Positions 15,261 through 25,292 of a DNA stretch of 64,000 nt are shown here, piece after piece; positions within the stretch are counted from its first letter, which is position 1, and every line of letters begins with the position of its first letter. The translations under genes were made by a program, and so were the position numbers. Origin of the DNA: Clostridium sp. Marseille-P2415 (lineage in GTDB: Bacteria > Bacillota > Clostridia > Lachnospirales > Lachnospiraceae); assembly GCF_900155545.1 (NCBI RefSeq), contig NZ_LT732526.1, positions 1,630,201-1,694,200 of the forward strand, written 5' to 3'. A model generated the notes under the pieces. It did no database searches. It saw nothing but the letters and a program-made list of their open reading frames with translations, and was not told where the DNA came from.

Positions 15261-16934
15261 TTGAGCAAAATTCTGGACAATAATTACTATGACCTGATTA
15301 TTAGTAACATATCAGCTCCAGCCTATAATACAGGCGATAATATTACCTTGATGACCGAGCGGAATTCTTTGCTGCACATACCCAGGACCGGCAATGACCC
15401 ATGCGACTTAGGCCTGCATCCATACCACTATTTTCCGACGCTTTACGCCCCTGAATCTACGATAAGTATTGAGAAATCCGGTATCGGCACCGTTCAGCGG
15501 AATCCTTTTTTAAATTTGATGGGAACGGGAATTCTGGTGGGTGTAATAGATACCGGCATTGATTACCAGCATACGGTATTCCGCAATAATGACGGGACCT
15601 CCCGCATCCTTTCCATATGGGATCAGACCGTACAGAGCGGCACCATTCCTGAGGGCCTGACTTTTGGCAGTGAATATACCAGGGAAACCATTAATCAGGC
15701 ATTGGCATCGGAGGATCCCTTATCCATTGTTCCTACTACCGATACAAATGGGCACGGAACTGCGATGGCCAGTATTATTGCCGGAAGGTCTGTTGCGGAA
15801 CAGTCCTTTACCGGAGTTGTTCCGGAATCGGAACTGGTCGTTGTGAAACTGAAAGAAGCAAAGCAAAATCTGAAGGATATTTTTTTTGTGCCGGAGTCTG
15901 TACTATGCTACCAGGAGTCTGATATCCTTTTGGGTATACGCTATCTGCTCTCTGTTTCCCGAAGGCTGGTCCGCCCTCTCATCATATGCATTGCTATGGG
16001 AAGCAGCCAGGAAGGGCATAACGGACATGGTGTATTAAGCAGCTATTTAACCTATATTGTCCAGCTTCCCGGAATCGGTGTCTCAGTTTCTGCCGGAAAT
16101 GAAGGAAACAAAAACAGGCACTATTTTAACAGCACCACTGCTGCCCCCTTTTACAATGATTTTGAATTAAGAATAGGAGAAAATGATAATGAATTTTCAA
16201 TGGAAATATGGCCCTATGCACCGGAAAGGCTGTCCATCGATATCTCTACCCCAAACAGAGAATCCACCCAGCCGGTTTATCCAACCATCAGAGAATGCAG
16301 AAGATTTAACTTCATTTTTACTCAGAGCATCGTATGGGTGAATAATATTACTTTTGAAGAAGAAACCGGTGACCAGCTGATTTTAATACGTTTTGAAAAT
16401 CCGTTGCCCGGAGTCTGGTACTTCCGGGCTCAGGCTCTTGACAACGCGCCATTTTCTTTTCATGCCTGGCTGCCCGCAGATAATCTGATTTCGAACGAAA
16501 CTTATTTTCTTAACCCGAACCCGGATGTTACCATAACCGGACCGGGCAACGGCTCCCATCAACTGACCGTTACTGCCTATAACCAGTTCGATGACAGCAT
16601 ACTGGCAGAATCGAGCAGAGGCTATACCAGAAGCGGCCTGGTTAAACCCAATATCGCCGCACCAGGCTACCAGATCCCCTGTGCAGTGCCCGGGAATCAA
16701 TATGGAACAGCCACCGGAACCGGAGCCGCGGCCGCTCATGCGGCCGGAGCCGTTGCCATGGTCATGGAATGGGCTATTCCCAGGGGAAATTATATTACCA
16801 TGACCGGATATGATATCAACAGCCTGATGATGCGGGGAGCCAGACGCAGTGATTCCATCATATATCCTAATAACATCTGGGGATATGGCCAGCTGGATGT
16901 AACCAGTCTTTTTGAGCAGCTTGCTTTTATTTAG
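15261..16934 (+). CDS. Csp-like S8 subtilase with the catalytic serine replaced (pseudoprotease)
   Basis: A 557-residue subtilisin-fold protein without a signal peptide, of the clostridial Csp-like type. The first two catalytic residues are present: Asp97 in VIDTGIDYQH and His165 in TNGHGTAMASIIAG. The oxyanion Asn280 in SAGNEGN is also present. The serine motif GTSxA reads GTGAAAAHAAG, with codon GGA (16722-16724) giving Gly488. Ser to Gly needs more than one base change from TCN codons, and the frame is otherwise intact, so this looks like a maintained pseudoprotease. In Clostridioides the pseudoproteases CspA and CspC help sense germinants. A related role here is inference. The start is TTG behind GGGGGGCC. 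It is a single gene, convergent with the response regulator gene 41 bases away. Confidence 0.88.
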   Translation: MSKILDNNYYDLIISNISAPAYNTGDNITLMTERNSLLHIPRTGNDPCDLGLHPYHYFPTLYAPESTISIEKSGIGTVQRNPFLNLMGTGILVGVIDTGIDYQHTVFRNNDGTSRILSIWDQTVQSGTIPEGLTFGSEYTRETINQALASEDPLSIVPTTDTNGHGTAMASIIAGRSVAEQSFTGVVPESELVVVKLKEAKQNLKDIFFVPESVLCYQESDILLGIRYLLSVSRRLVRPLIICIAMGSSQEGHNGHGVLSSYLTYIVQLPGIGVSVSAGNEGNKNRHYFNSTTAAPFYNDFELRIGENDNEFSMEIWPYAPERLSIDISTPNRESTQPVYPTIRECRRFNFIFTQSIVWVNNITFEEETGDQLILIRFENPLPGVWYFRAQALDNAPFSFHAWLPADNLISNETYFLNPNPDVTITGPGNGSHQLTVTAYNQFDDSILAESSRGYTRSGLVKPNIAAPGYQIPCAVPGNQYGTATGTGAAAAHAAGAVAMVMEWAIPRGNYITMTGYDINSLMMRGARRSDSIIYPNNIWGYGQLDVTSLFEQLAFI

Positions 16935-16975
16935 CGTTCAAGGGGGTGCATTAGGTGTGAGGATGCAAATGAAAA

Positions 16976-17674
16976 TTATTCGTCCACCAGCCTGTATCCA
17001 ACCCCTATTTCGGTTACGATATAGCGCGGTTTCGCAGGATTTTTTTCAATTTTTCTTCTCAGCCCTGCCATTAAGGCCCGAAGCGCCTGCGTATCCGTTC
17101 CATAACCAATGCCCCATATTTCATTTATAATATATCTCGTTGTCAGCACCTTGCCAATATTCTGAAAAAACATGGCCAGCAGATTATACTCCATAGGAGT
17201 AACGTGCAATTCGTCATCATTTAGGTAAACCAGGCGCTTATCCAAATCAATTCTTAATCCGGCTACCGCAATGGAACCCAGCGATTTATCCTTATTCTGC
17301 ATGTACAAATGGCGCAAAGCCACACGGACGCGGGCCATAAGTTCTGTGGCGGAAAAGGGCTTTGTCAGATAATCATCCGCACCTGTATCCAATGCCGCCG
17401 CCTTTTCTTTATCCTGATCACGGGCAGATACAACAATGACCGGCAGATTTGACCATTCCCGCACCTTTTTGATAACGTCCATGCCATCGAAGTCCGGTAA
17501 ACCGAGATCGAGCAGCATAATGTCGATCTGCTGGGAAACAAGATGCTCCAGTGCTTCCTGTGCCGTGTGCGCGGTAACATACCGGAATCCTGCCTGCCTT
17601 AATGAATAACAAATAAAGCTCCTGATCTGTGCATCATCTTCAACCACAAGTATGCATTCCCTATAATTGTTCAT
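16976..17674 (-). CDS. KdpE-like response regulator, second copy
   Basis: A 232-residue OmpR-family regulator. The receiver domain has the acidic pair VVEDD, phospho-acceptor Asp in MLLDLGLPDFDG and Lys in LTKPFSATEL. The C-terminal winged helix shows HVTPMEYNLLAMFFQNIGKVLT and the RALMAGLRRKIEKNP recognition region. I chose the ATG at 17674 because GGAGGTGGAAGAGG precedes it; its first 14 bases overlap the end of the kinase gene. It closely resembles the kdpE product at 19213, and both genes lie in the same direction downstream of kdp. It is the partner of the truncated kinase next to it. Confidence 0.9.
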   Translation of the reverse strand: MNNYRECILVVEDDAQIRSFICYSLRQAGFRYVTAHTAQEALEHLVSQQIDIMLLDLGLPDFDGMDVIKKVREWSNLPVIVVSARDQDKEKAAALDTGADDYLTKPFSATELMARVRVALRHLYMQNKDKSLGSIAVAGLRIDLDKRLVYLNDDELHVTPMEYNLLAMFFQNIGKVLTTRYIINEIWGIGYGTDTQALRALMAGLRRKIEKNPAKPRYIVTEIGVGYRLVDE

Positions 17675-19196
17675 CCTCTTCCACCTCCAGAGGTAATGTA
17701 AATAAAAACTCTGCCCCGCTGCCATCTGTCCGGTTGTGCGCTTCAATATTCCCGCCGTGAGCCCTTATAATCGCATCGCAAATCGTAAGGCCAAGTCCAA
17801 TTCCCTGTTTTGCATCAGGATATCCGGCTCTTGAAGTATAGAACATCTGAAATAAGTTGGGCAAATCAGCCTCCGCTATACCGCTCCCCCTGTCCTTAAT
17901 GCGGAATACAGCCGTTCGGTTTTTTACATCCTTTTCCACCGAAATACTTATCTCCTGATCCGGCGGAGTATGCTTGACCGCGTTGTCCATCAGGTTAATC
18001 AGAACCTGCTTGATCAGCTTTGCATCCATAGGAACCAATAATAATTCGTCCGGTACGCTTACATTGATTTCATGCAGCTTCGAACGCTTAGCTATCTGAT
18101 CGGCCGCTCCCGCTATCACTTCCTCTACTGCCTCCATTTGCCGGTTGATGATCAGCCTGCCTTCCTGCAGCCGGGTAAGACTCAAAATATTTTCCACCAT
18201 TGAATGAAGCCAATCCGCATCCTTGTGTATGCCGAATGCGAAAGAATAACGCGGGTCATCCGGATCCGTCATATCCATAAGCATCTCCGAAGTACCCATA
18301 ATACCGGAAAGCGGTGTGCGTAAATCATGTGATATTGCACGAAGAAGATTCCCGCGATACCGTTCCTGTACGGCCTCCTCCCGGGACTTGATACGCTGCT
18401 CAGCAGACCGGAACCGGTCCATTGCAAGGGCAGTGCTTTCAATCATAGAGCGTAAAAGATGGGTCTGGCCTTCGTTCATTTTCAGAGCATTTTCCTTCGG
18501 TATCCGAATAAGGCCTAACGTGTTTTCCCCGCTGCGGACCGGCAAATCATAAAATTCCGTATCCATATAAAATCCGGCCTGTAAATTCTCAATCCGGCCC
18601 TTTAACTTTTCCACATTTACGGTATCACGGCGTATCTGCTTTTCTTGGGATACCTGTTGTATAAAAAATTTTTCAGGTGTGCCGCCTTCATCAAAACAAA
18701 GACATCCGGCCCGGCAATCAAAGCATTCACTGATGGCCCCTGCTGCTATGCCTGCAATGTCGTGTATATCCTTTGCATCGGTTAAACGATTCGTAAGGTT
18801 ATAAACCGACCTTGTCTCCGCTTCTCTTTGTTCTGCCTCTAACGCACTTTGTTTCGCATGGGATGTTATGGTGCACGTGATCAGCGCTGTCATCGTCATG
18901 ATGATAAAGGTAATGATATAGCTGGGATCGTTAACGGAAAAGGTAAAATACGGTTCCGTGAAGAAATAGTTAAATAAAAAAGTGGCAAGCACCGATGAAA
19001 GGATCCCGAATAGAAACCCTTCGGTCAGCCATGCGGTCATTAATACAAACAGAATATAGATGATCACGATATTGGTTTCAGGGAATCCAATAAACCGGAA
19101 CAGGAATCCTATCGCAGAAGCAGCAAGAAGCAGAATGATCATCAATAAAACGTGATTCATAATGCTGTCTGCGTTTCTGCCCTCTTGTTTGGCCAT
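17661..19196 (-). CDS. KdpD-like sensor histidine kinase lacking the KdpD/Usp N-terminal region
   Basis: A 511-residue membrane kinase. It starts with a DUF4118-type block of four transmembrane segments (about 12-110, including FFTEPYFTFSVNDPSY), followed by a GAF-like domain, a HisKA box (ISHDLRTPLSGIMG) and an ATPase domain with DNAVKHTP, DRGSGI and GIGLGLTI. Full KdpD proteins have about 370 extra N-terminal residues with a Walker A motif and a universal-stress domain, and these are absent. The neighbouring full KdpD at 19911 has the same membrane signature FFTEPYFTF. The pair with the 16976 regulator looks like a duplicated KdpDE that has lost cytoplasmic N-terminal sensing. Confidence 0.9.
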   Translation of the reverse strand: MAKQEGRNADSIMNHVLLMIILLLAASAIGFLFRFIGFPETNIVIIYILFVLMTAWLTEGFLFGILSSVLATFLFNYFFTEPYFTFSVNDPSYIITFIIMTMTALITCTITSHAKQSALEAEQREAETRSVYNLTNRLTDAKDIHDIAGIAAGAISECFDCRAGCLCFDEGGTPEKFFIQQVSQEKQIRRDTVNVEKLKGRIENLQAGFYMDTEFYDLPVRSGENTLGLIRIPKENALKMNEGQTHLLRSMIESTALAMDRFRSAEQRIKSREEAVQERYRGNLLRAISHDLRTPLSGIMGTSEMLMDMTDPDDPRYSFAFGIHKDADWLHSMVENILSLTRLQEGRLIINRQMEAVEEVIAGAADQIAKRSKLHEINVSVPDELLLVPMDAKLIKQVLINLMDNAVKHTPPDQEISISVEKDVKNRTAVFRIKDRGSGIAEADLPNLFQMFYTSRAGYPDAKQGIGLGLTICDAIIRAHGGNIEAHNRTDGSGAEFLFTLPLEVEEDEQL

Positions 19197-19212
19197 ATAA
19201 ATCCACCCCCTT

Positions 19213-19914
19213 TTATTCCTCTACCATTCTGTATCCCACGCCCATCTCTGTCAGAATGTATTTAGGCGTTCCCGGATTTGATTCGATTTTTCTCCGGATA
19301 TTGGCCATGTTAACGCGCAGCGTGTGACTGTCACCGGCATACAGCCCCCAGATTTCATGCATGATATAATCGTGGGTAAGCACCTTTCCTGCGTTTTTTG
19401 ACAGCAGTGCCAGGATTTTATATTCAACGGGGGTAAGATGTACCTTATTTCCGGCCAGAAGTACCACCCGCTTTCCGTAATCAATGAAAAGCCCGCCAAT
19501 GGTCACCGCTTCTGTTCCATTTGCCCCTCCGCCCATGCTCTGCGGACTGTGACGCAGTGCTGTCCGCATACGGGCAAGCAGTTCAGAGGTTCCGAACGGC
19601 TTCACAATATAATCGTCAGCCCCCAGATCAAGGGCTTCCACTTTTTCCCGCTCATGCCCGCGGGCCGAAACTACTATGACCGGCATTTTCGACCATTTAC
19701 GTATGCTCTTTAATACCTCCACACCGTCCATGTCCGGCAGCCCCAAATCAAGGAGAATCATATCCGGAGAATAGGAGGCAGCCATGGAAACTCCCTCTTT
19801 TCCGGTATTTGCTTTCACAACCTGATAGCCGTTTGAATTCAGGACCGCTGTGATAAAGTTGCAAATGGCGTCTTCATCCTCAATGACCATAACCAAAGGT
19901 TTTACATCCATCAT
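19213..19914 (-). CDS. kdpE: Kdp response regulator KdpE
   Basis: A 233-residue OmpR-family regulator with receiver residues VIEDEDA, Asp in ILLDLGLPDMDG and Lys in IVKPFGTSEL, and a winged-helix domain (HLTPVEYKILALLSKNAGK). Its ATG overlaps the kdpD stop in an ATGA arrangement, the usual translational coupling in kdpDE. It should be phosphorylated by KdpD and activate the kdp promoter at low potassium or high osmolarity. Confidence 0.93.
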   Translation of the reverse strand: MMDVKPLVMVIEDEDAICNFITAVLNSNGYQVVKANTGKEGVSMAASYSPDMILLDLGLPDMDGVEVLKSIRKWSKMPVIVVSARGHEREKVEALDLGADDYIVKPFGTSELLARMRTALRHSPQSMGGGANGTEAVTIGGLFIDYGKRVVLLAGNKVHLTPVEYKILALLSKNAGKVLTHDYIMHEIWGLYAGDSHTLRVNMANIRRKIESNPGTPKYILTEMGVGYRMVEE

Positions 19915-22607
19915 GATTCACTTCCTTCCAACGGCAGAGAAAATTGAAAGACCGCACCGCCTTCTTTCCGGTTATAAGCTTCCATTGTACCGTTATGCGC
20001 TTTTATAATGGTCATGCATATGGATAAGCCGATCCCCATTCCCCGGGAAGAATCGGAGCTTTTGTTTCCATTGGGAACATAGCTTGTAAAAAGATAAGGA
20101 AAGTCTTCGTCCGCGATTCCTCTTCCATGGTCAAGCACCTCAAACACGGCGTTTTCTCCGCTTTTCTTTAAAAAAATCTCTACAGGAGAATCCATTGGCG
20201 AATGCTTTATGGCATTTTCCAGTAAATTGATCAATACTTGTGCGATCAGGGTCCCATCCATGGGAACTTCAAGTAATTCATCCGGTACACGAACCACGAT
20301 ATTTCGCTGTGGAAATCTTTTATTGATACGGCTGACTGCTTCCGCCACAACTTCTTCGGCGGCTTCCGGACTTTTTGTTACCTTGGATGCGCTCTCATTG
20401 ATCCGGGTCACGGAAAGCAGGTTTTCCACCATGCGTATGAGCCACTGGGCTTCTTCCTGAATATCCGCATTGAGCTTTTCGCGCGTATTTTCATCAAGGG
20501 TCTGCTTATTCTCACGTATGGCGGAGCTGGCACCCAGGATCCCGGCAAGAGGTGTCCGGAGATCATGGGCAATCGCACGCAAGAGATTGCTTCGCATTTT
20601 CTCCTTCTCCGCTTCTACAATAATGCCTCGCTGCTCATCCGAGAGATGCTGGCGTTCCAATGCCATGGCCACCTGTGAGGCGATCATCCGCAAAAATAAC
20701 CGGGTGTTGTGATCCAATACTCCTTTCAGGCAGGAAATGCCTAAAACGGCGAGCACCTTTCCCTGGGAGATAACCGGCATATAAAATGCTCCCGCCCCCA
20801 TCAGCGTATCCGTCCCTGCTCCTGCCCTCTTTTGATTGAGAAAAACCCAATGAGCCACAGCTTTCTCATCCGCCGAGTTTAAAAAGGATCCATCTATATC
20901 CTCCGGGGCCTGCATAACACTTCCATCCTGCCCCTGCTCCGGATCATCGGTAAAGAAGACAACAGAGCGGTCAAACAGGTTGATAATGTATTCATTTGCC
21001 AGGGTAACTATATTTTCAAGCCCCCTGGTAATCAGCAGCTTTTTGTTGATTTCATAGAGAACCTCGGTACGCCGCTCTCTTTGTACCGCAAATCCTGCCT
21101 GAGTCTTGATCCTTACCGTAAGCGTGCTCGTTATCAAGGCTACCAGCAGCATAATAAGAAATGTTATAGGGTACCCGGCCTGTATCGTGTTAAAGGTAAA
21201 GTAAGGTTCCGTAAAAAAGAAATTAAAAGTCAGCACACTGACCAATGATGCTATGATACCATATGCATGCCCGTCTGTAATCCTTGAAATTACCAAAACA
21301 GAGAGTATATAGGCCATTATGACATTCTGGTCTCCAATTCCCAGCCTGCGAAAGCCCAGACACAGCAGGGTGGCTGCTACCAGAAGACCAATTGTTTTCC
21401 CTAAGTCCTTCCAGGAAACGTTTAATTTCTTATTCCCGGTTGTTTTATGCGGCTTTTTATAGTCCCGCCGGATCGTGCTGCCGGGTATGATGTGAACTTC
21501 AATGCTGGGCAGCAGAAAAATTAATTTGTCCTCAAAGTCTATTTCAAAAAGACTTCTGAGCGTTTTTTTGTTTCTGCTTTTCCCGACCACTATGTTTGTA
21601 ATGCCGGACAGCTTTGCATATTCGGATACTGTTGTTGCAATATCATGCCCGGTAAGCGTTACAATTTCAGCGCCCAGTTTTTCTGCCAGATCCATATTGG
21701 TACGGAGTGTCTTCTGCTGGTCCGCGGTAAGGTAATTGCTTTCAATGCTCTCTACATAGAGTGCCACCCAGTGCGCGTGAAAGGCATCGGCAGCTCTTGC
21801 GGTCCACCGAATGCATCTTGCGGAAAAGGGAGAAGGCCCAATGCAAACCAGCATCTTGGTATTGGCCATTTTATCGGTTAAACGGCGTTCATTTTGATTT
21901 TCATTGCTGATTCTGTCCGCTGCCTTGCGCATGGTAATTTCACGCAGCAGCTTTAAGTTTTCACGGGAAAAGAAATTTCGCATAGCGGTCTCGGCCTGTT
22001 CCGGTCTGTATATCTTTCCTTCCTCAAAGCGCCGCAGCAGTTCATTCGGTTCAATATCGATCAGTTTAATCATATCGGCACGTTCAAAGATATAATCAGG
22101 TACTGTTTCATGAACCCTGACATTTGTGATATCCTCGATCACATCATTGAGACTTTCCATATGCTGGACATTGACAGTGGTATAAACGTCTATCCCTGCA
22201 TTCAAAAGTTCCTCAATATCCTGAAAGCGTTTCCGGTTCCTGACGCCTTCCGCATTTGTATGAGCAAGCTCATCGACCAGGATCAGCTCCGGCCTGCGTT
22301 TCAATGCTTCATCCAGATCAAATTCCTTAAGCTTTATATTGCGGTAAACAATTATTTTCGGCGGCAAAACCGGCAGACCGTGCAGAAGCTGCATGGTCTC
22401 CGGCCGGGTATGCGGTTCCACATAACCTACAAGTACATTTTTGCCGCACCGGTACTGCTCCTGCGCGTCATCAAGCATGGCGTATGTCTTGCCGACACCC
22501 GCCGCATAACCAAAAAAAATCTTTAATTTCCCCGAACTTTTTTCCTGATGAGCTTTTATCTCATCCAGAATCGCATCGGGATCAGGCCGTTTAAAAACTT
22601 GATCCAT
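19911..22607 (-). CDS. kdpD: potassium sensor histidine kinase KdpD
   Basis: A full-length KdpD of 898 residues. N-terminal KdpD domain: GYAAGVGKTYAML (Walker A, near 33) and ILVDELAHTN. Next come a universal-stress-like domain (LVCIGPSPFSARCIR, VVGKSRNKKTLRSLF) and four DUF4118 membrane helices with FFFTEPYFTFNT, then a GAF-like region, HisKA with IAHDLRTPLAGILG, and an ATPase domain with ENAIKHSP, DHGRGI and GMGIGLSI. I place the start at 22607, where GGGGGTGAAGGATCA precedes ATG, rather than 19 codons upstream inside the kdpC gap. It follows kdpC and is coupled to kdpE. Confidence 0.95.
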   Translation of the reverse strand: MDQVFKRPDPDAILDEIKAHQEKSSGKLKIFFGYAAGVGKTYAMLDDAQEQYRCGKNVLVGYVEPHTRPETMQLLHGLPVLPPKIIVYRNIKLKEFDLDEALKRRPELILVDELAHTNAEGVRNRKRFQDIEELLNAGIDVYTTVNVQHMESLNDVIEDITNVRVHETVPDYIFERADMIKLIDIEPNELLRRFEEGKIYRPEQAETAMRNFFSRENLKLLREITMRKAADRISNENQNERRLTDKMANTKMLVCIGPSPFSARCIRWTARAADAFHAHWVALYVESIESNYLTADQQKTLRTNMDLAEKLGAEIVTLTGHDIATTVSEYAKLSGITNIVVGKSRNKKTLRSLFEIDFEDKLIFLLPSIEVHIIPGSTIRRDYKKPHKTTGNKKLNVSWKDLGKTIGLLVAATLLCLGFRRLGIGDQNVIMAYILSVLVISRITDGHAYGIIASLVSVLTFNFFFTEPYFTFNTIQAGYPITFLIMLLVALITSTLTVRIKTQAGFAVQRERRTEVLYEINKKLLITRGLENIVTLANEYIINLFDRSVVFFTDDPEQGQDGSVMQAPEDIDGSFLNSADEKAVAHWVFLNQKRAGAGTDTLMGAGAFYMPVISQGKVLAVLGISCLKGVLDHNTRLFLRMIASQVAMALERQHLSDEQRGIIVEAEKEKMRSNLLRAIAHDLRTPLAGILGASSAIRENKQTLDENTREKLNADIQEEAQWLIRMVENLLSVTRINESASKVTKSPEAAEEVVAEAVSRINKRFPQRNIVVRVPDELLEVPMDGTLIAQVLINLLENAIKHSPMDSPVEIFLKKSGENAVFEVLDHGRGIADEDFPYLFTSYVPNGNKSSDSSRGMGIGLSICMTIIKAHNGTMEAYNRKEGGAVFQFSLPLEGSES

Positions 22608-22650
22608 TGATCCTTCACCCCCTTTTGAATTCCATAAATTGCTGCGCTCT

Positions 22651-23208
22651 TTACAGCAAGCCATCCAGCGCCAGGTTTACCTTCAAAACATTTACCGCCG
22701 GGCTGCCCCAGAAGCCAAGAAATGGTCCTGTGGTATATTTTTCTATAATCTCTTTTACATCATCTTCATCCATATTTCTTTCCCTGGCAATACGGGCTGC
22801 CTGGTATTCTGCCGCTTCCGGCGAAATATCAGGATCAACGCCGCTTCCGGATGCTGTAAGCAAATCCATTGGAATTTCAGTTCCATTGTCCGGATCGATG
22901 GAATGCCACCAGTCGATCCGGTCCTTTAAAAGCTTTTTCTGCTCTTCGCCGACAGGTGAAAGGTTCGTTGTCCCCACCGGCCTTCCGATCAGATATTCCG
23001 GCTTGGTAAATTCCTGGGCGATCAGCGCAGAACCATAATCCTTCCGGGAACCGTCGTTTAAAGTAACGGTTATGATACTTCCGCTTGCCTGATCGGGAAA
23101 CATAAGCTGTGCAATCCCTGTAACTGCGGCTGTATAGAGTATCCCGCACAGGATCGTCATTACAGCAAAACAAATAAGAGCGGGTCTCAATATTTTCATT
23201 GTTCTCAT
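22651..23208 (-). CDS. kdpC: potassium-transporting ATPase subunit KdpC
   Basis: A 185-residue single-span protein that assembles with KdpA and KdpB. It has an N-terminal membrane helix (residues 8-30) and the family motif region SGSGVDPDISPEAAEYQAAR, followed by a short C-terminal helix. An AGGTGA ribosome site sits eight bases before the ATG. The gene starts 11 bases after the kdpB stop. Confidence 0.94.
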   Translation of the reverse strand: MRTMKILRPALICFAVMTILCGILYTAAVTGIAQLMFPDQASGSIITVTLNDGSRKDYGSALIAQEFTKPEYLIGRPVGTTNLSPVGEEQKKLLKDRIDWWHSIDPDNGTEIPMDLLTASGSGVDPDISPEAAEYQAARIARERNMDEDDVKEIIEKYTTGPFLGFWGSPAVNVLKVNLALDGLL

Positions 23209-23219
23209 CTTCGTTCACC

Positions 23220-25277
23220 TCACATAATGCCGCAGGCAGTCAGCAGCATATCAATCAATTTTATTGCAATGAAAGGCGCTGCGATACCTCCCAGGCCATA
23301 AACCAGTATATTTCTTTTCAGTAATTTTCCTGCGGGCAGCTCCCGGTATTTTACACCCTTAAGCGCCAAAGGAATGAGTGCTATAATGATCAGCGCGTTG
23401 TAGATAATTGCCGAGAGAATGGCGGTGGTCGAACTGGTCAATCCCATAAAATTCACGGCTGTCAGCTGCGGATATATCCCAAAAAACAATACGGGAATAA
23501 TCGCAAAATATTTGGCCACATCGTTCGCCACGCTGAAAGTTGTCAGGGAACCTCTTGTCATCAGCAGCTGTTTGCCGATCCGCACGATATCAATGAGCTT
23601 GGTAGGACTGGAGTCTAAATCCACCATGTTGCCCGCTTCCTTTGCAGCCTGCGTACCGGTGTTCATAGCCACGGCCACATCTGCCTGAGCCAGTGCCGGA
23701 GCATCGTTGGTACCGTCGCCGGTCATGGCAACCAGATGGCCCTTGGATTGATAGTCGCGGATGAGTGCCAGCTTGGTTTCCGGCGTAGCCTCTGCCAGAA
23801 AATCGTCCACGCCTGCTTCTGCGGCGATGGCGGCAGCGGTCATGGGGTTGTCGCCCGTGATCATGATGGTCTTGATCCCCATTTTTCTTAAGTCATCAAA
23901 ACGTTCCTTTACCCCATTTTTGACGATATCCTTCAGATAGACAACGCCCAGCACCTGACTGTTTTTTAATACCACAAGAGGAGTGCCGCCGGCTCCGGCA
24001 ACACGTTTCACGATCTGCTCACATTCTTCCGGATAAATACCGCCCTTTTCCAATACCAGAGCTTTTACAGCTTCCGCCGCGCCTTTGCGGATTTCCGTCC
24101 CCTGATAATCAATGCCGCTCATTCTGGTTTTGGCTGTAAATTCCACAAAGCTTGCGTTCAGTTTGGAAAGCTCTCTGCCCCTTATCCCAAACTTCTCCTT
24201 AGCCAGAATCACGATGCTTCTCCCTTCGGCAGTTTCGTCGGCAAGAGAAGAAAGCTGGGCAGCATCTGCCAGGTCCTGCTCTGACACGCCCTTAACTGGT
24301 ATAAACTCACTTGCCTGCCGGTTTCCCAGTGTTATGGTTCCCGTTTTATCCAATAAAAGTACATCCACATCCCCGGCAGCTTCAATGGCACGCCCGCTCA
24401 TTGCAAGCACATTGGCCTGATTTAAACGGCTCATTCCGGCTATTCCAATGGAGGACAAAAGCGCGCCGATCGTAGTGGGGGCAAGGCACACCAGAAGGGC
24501 GATCACATTGGTGATGGATATGGCCGATCCCGCGCCGGCCTGACTGCTTGCAAATCCCGTAAACGGTAACAGAGTTGCTGTAACCACCAGAAATATGATG
24601 GTTAAAGTCACCAGCAATATTTGCAGAGCGATCTCATTGGGTGTCTTTTTTCTGGAGGCACCTTCTACCATTGCGATCATCTTATCAAGAAAACTCTCTC
24701 CGGCTTCCGCTGTTACCTCAATCACAAGCCAGTCAGAAACCAGTGTTGTTCCGCCGGTCACCGCGCTCCGGTCACCACCGGACTCACGTATAACAGGAGC
24801 CGATTCACCGGTGATCGCACTTTCATCCACGGACGCAGCACCATCGATGACCTCACCATCCATAGGGATCTGCTCTCCGGCTTTTACAAAGACCATATCT
24901 CCCTTCTTAAGTTCAGCAGACAGTATCTCTGTATATTCGTCCACATTGCTTACTGACTTAAGCTTTCTCGCCCTGACATCCTTGCGTGCCTTGCGCAGGG
25001 TATCCGCCTGTGCGCGCCCGCGCCCTTCGGCAATGGCTTCTGCAAAGTTGGCAAACAATACGGTAAACCACAAGATCAGTGATATTGCCAGGGTATAGCC
25101 GCTGCTTTCATCCTTCATTCCCGTGAAAGACAGAAAATAAAGGACCGTTGTCAAAGCGGCGCCGATGTAGACCACCAGCATAACAGGATTTTTCACTTGT
25201 ATGCGGGGAGCAAGCTTTACAAAGGATTGTTTCAGCGCATCCGCAAAAATATTTTTATTTCCATTTTTCTTTTCCAT
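23220..25277 (-). CDS. kdpB: potassium-transporting P-type ATPase subunit KdpB
   Basis: A 685-residue P-type ATPase that powers potassium uptake. It shows the actuator TGES motif ([10 protein letters not shown]), the phosphorylation site [13 protein letters not shown], and the hinge motif [20 protein letters not shown], with membrane segments on both sides. The ATG at 25277 follows AGGTGATC. A GTG three codons upstream is less likely because it overlaps that ribosome site. It lies between kdpA and kdpC with short gaps. Confidence 0.96.
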   Translation of the reverse strand: MEKKNGNKNIFADALKQSFVKLAPRIQVKNPVMLVVYIGAALTTVLYFLSFTGMKDESSGYTLAISLILWFTVLFANFAEAIAEGRGRAQADTLRKARKDVRARKLKSVSNVDEYTEILSAELKKGDMVFVKAGEQIPMDGEVIDGAASVDESAITGESAPVIRESGGDRSAVTGGTTLVSDWLVIEVTAEAGESFLDKMIAMVEGASRKKTPNEIALQILLVTLTIIFLVVTATLLPFTGFASSQAGAGSAISITNVIALLVCLAPTTIGALLSSIGIAGMSRLNQANVLAMSGRAIEAAGDVDVLLLDKTGTITLGNRQASEFIPVKGVSEQDLADAAQLSSLADETAEGRSIVILAKEKFGIRGRELSKLNASFVEFTAKTRMSGIDYQGTEIRKGAAEAVKALVLEKGGIYPEECEQIVKRVAGAGGTPLVVLKNSQVLGVVYLKDIVKNGVKERFDDLRKMGIKTIMITGDNPMTAAAIAAEAGVDDFLAEATPETKLALIRDYQSKGHLVAMTGDGTNDAPALAQADVAVAMNTGTQAAKEAGNMVDLDSSPTKLIDIVRIGKQLLMTRGSLTTFSVANDVAKYFAIIPVLFFGIYPQLTAVNFMGLTSSTTAILSAIIYNALIIIALIPLALKGVKYRELPAGKLLKRNILVYGLGGIAAPFIAIKLIDMLLTACGIM

Positions 25278-25292
25278 TCTGATCACCTCATT

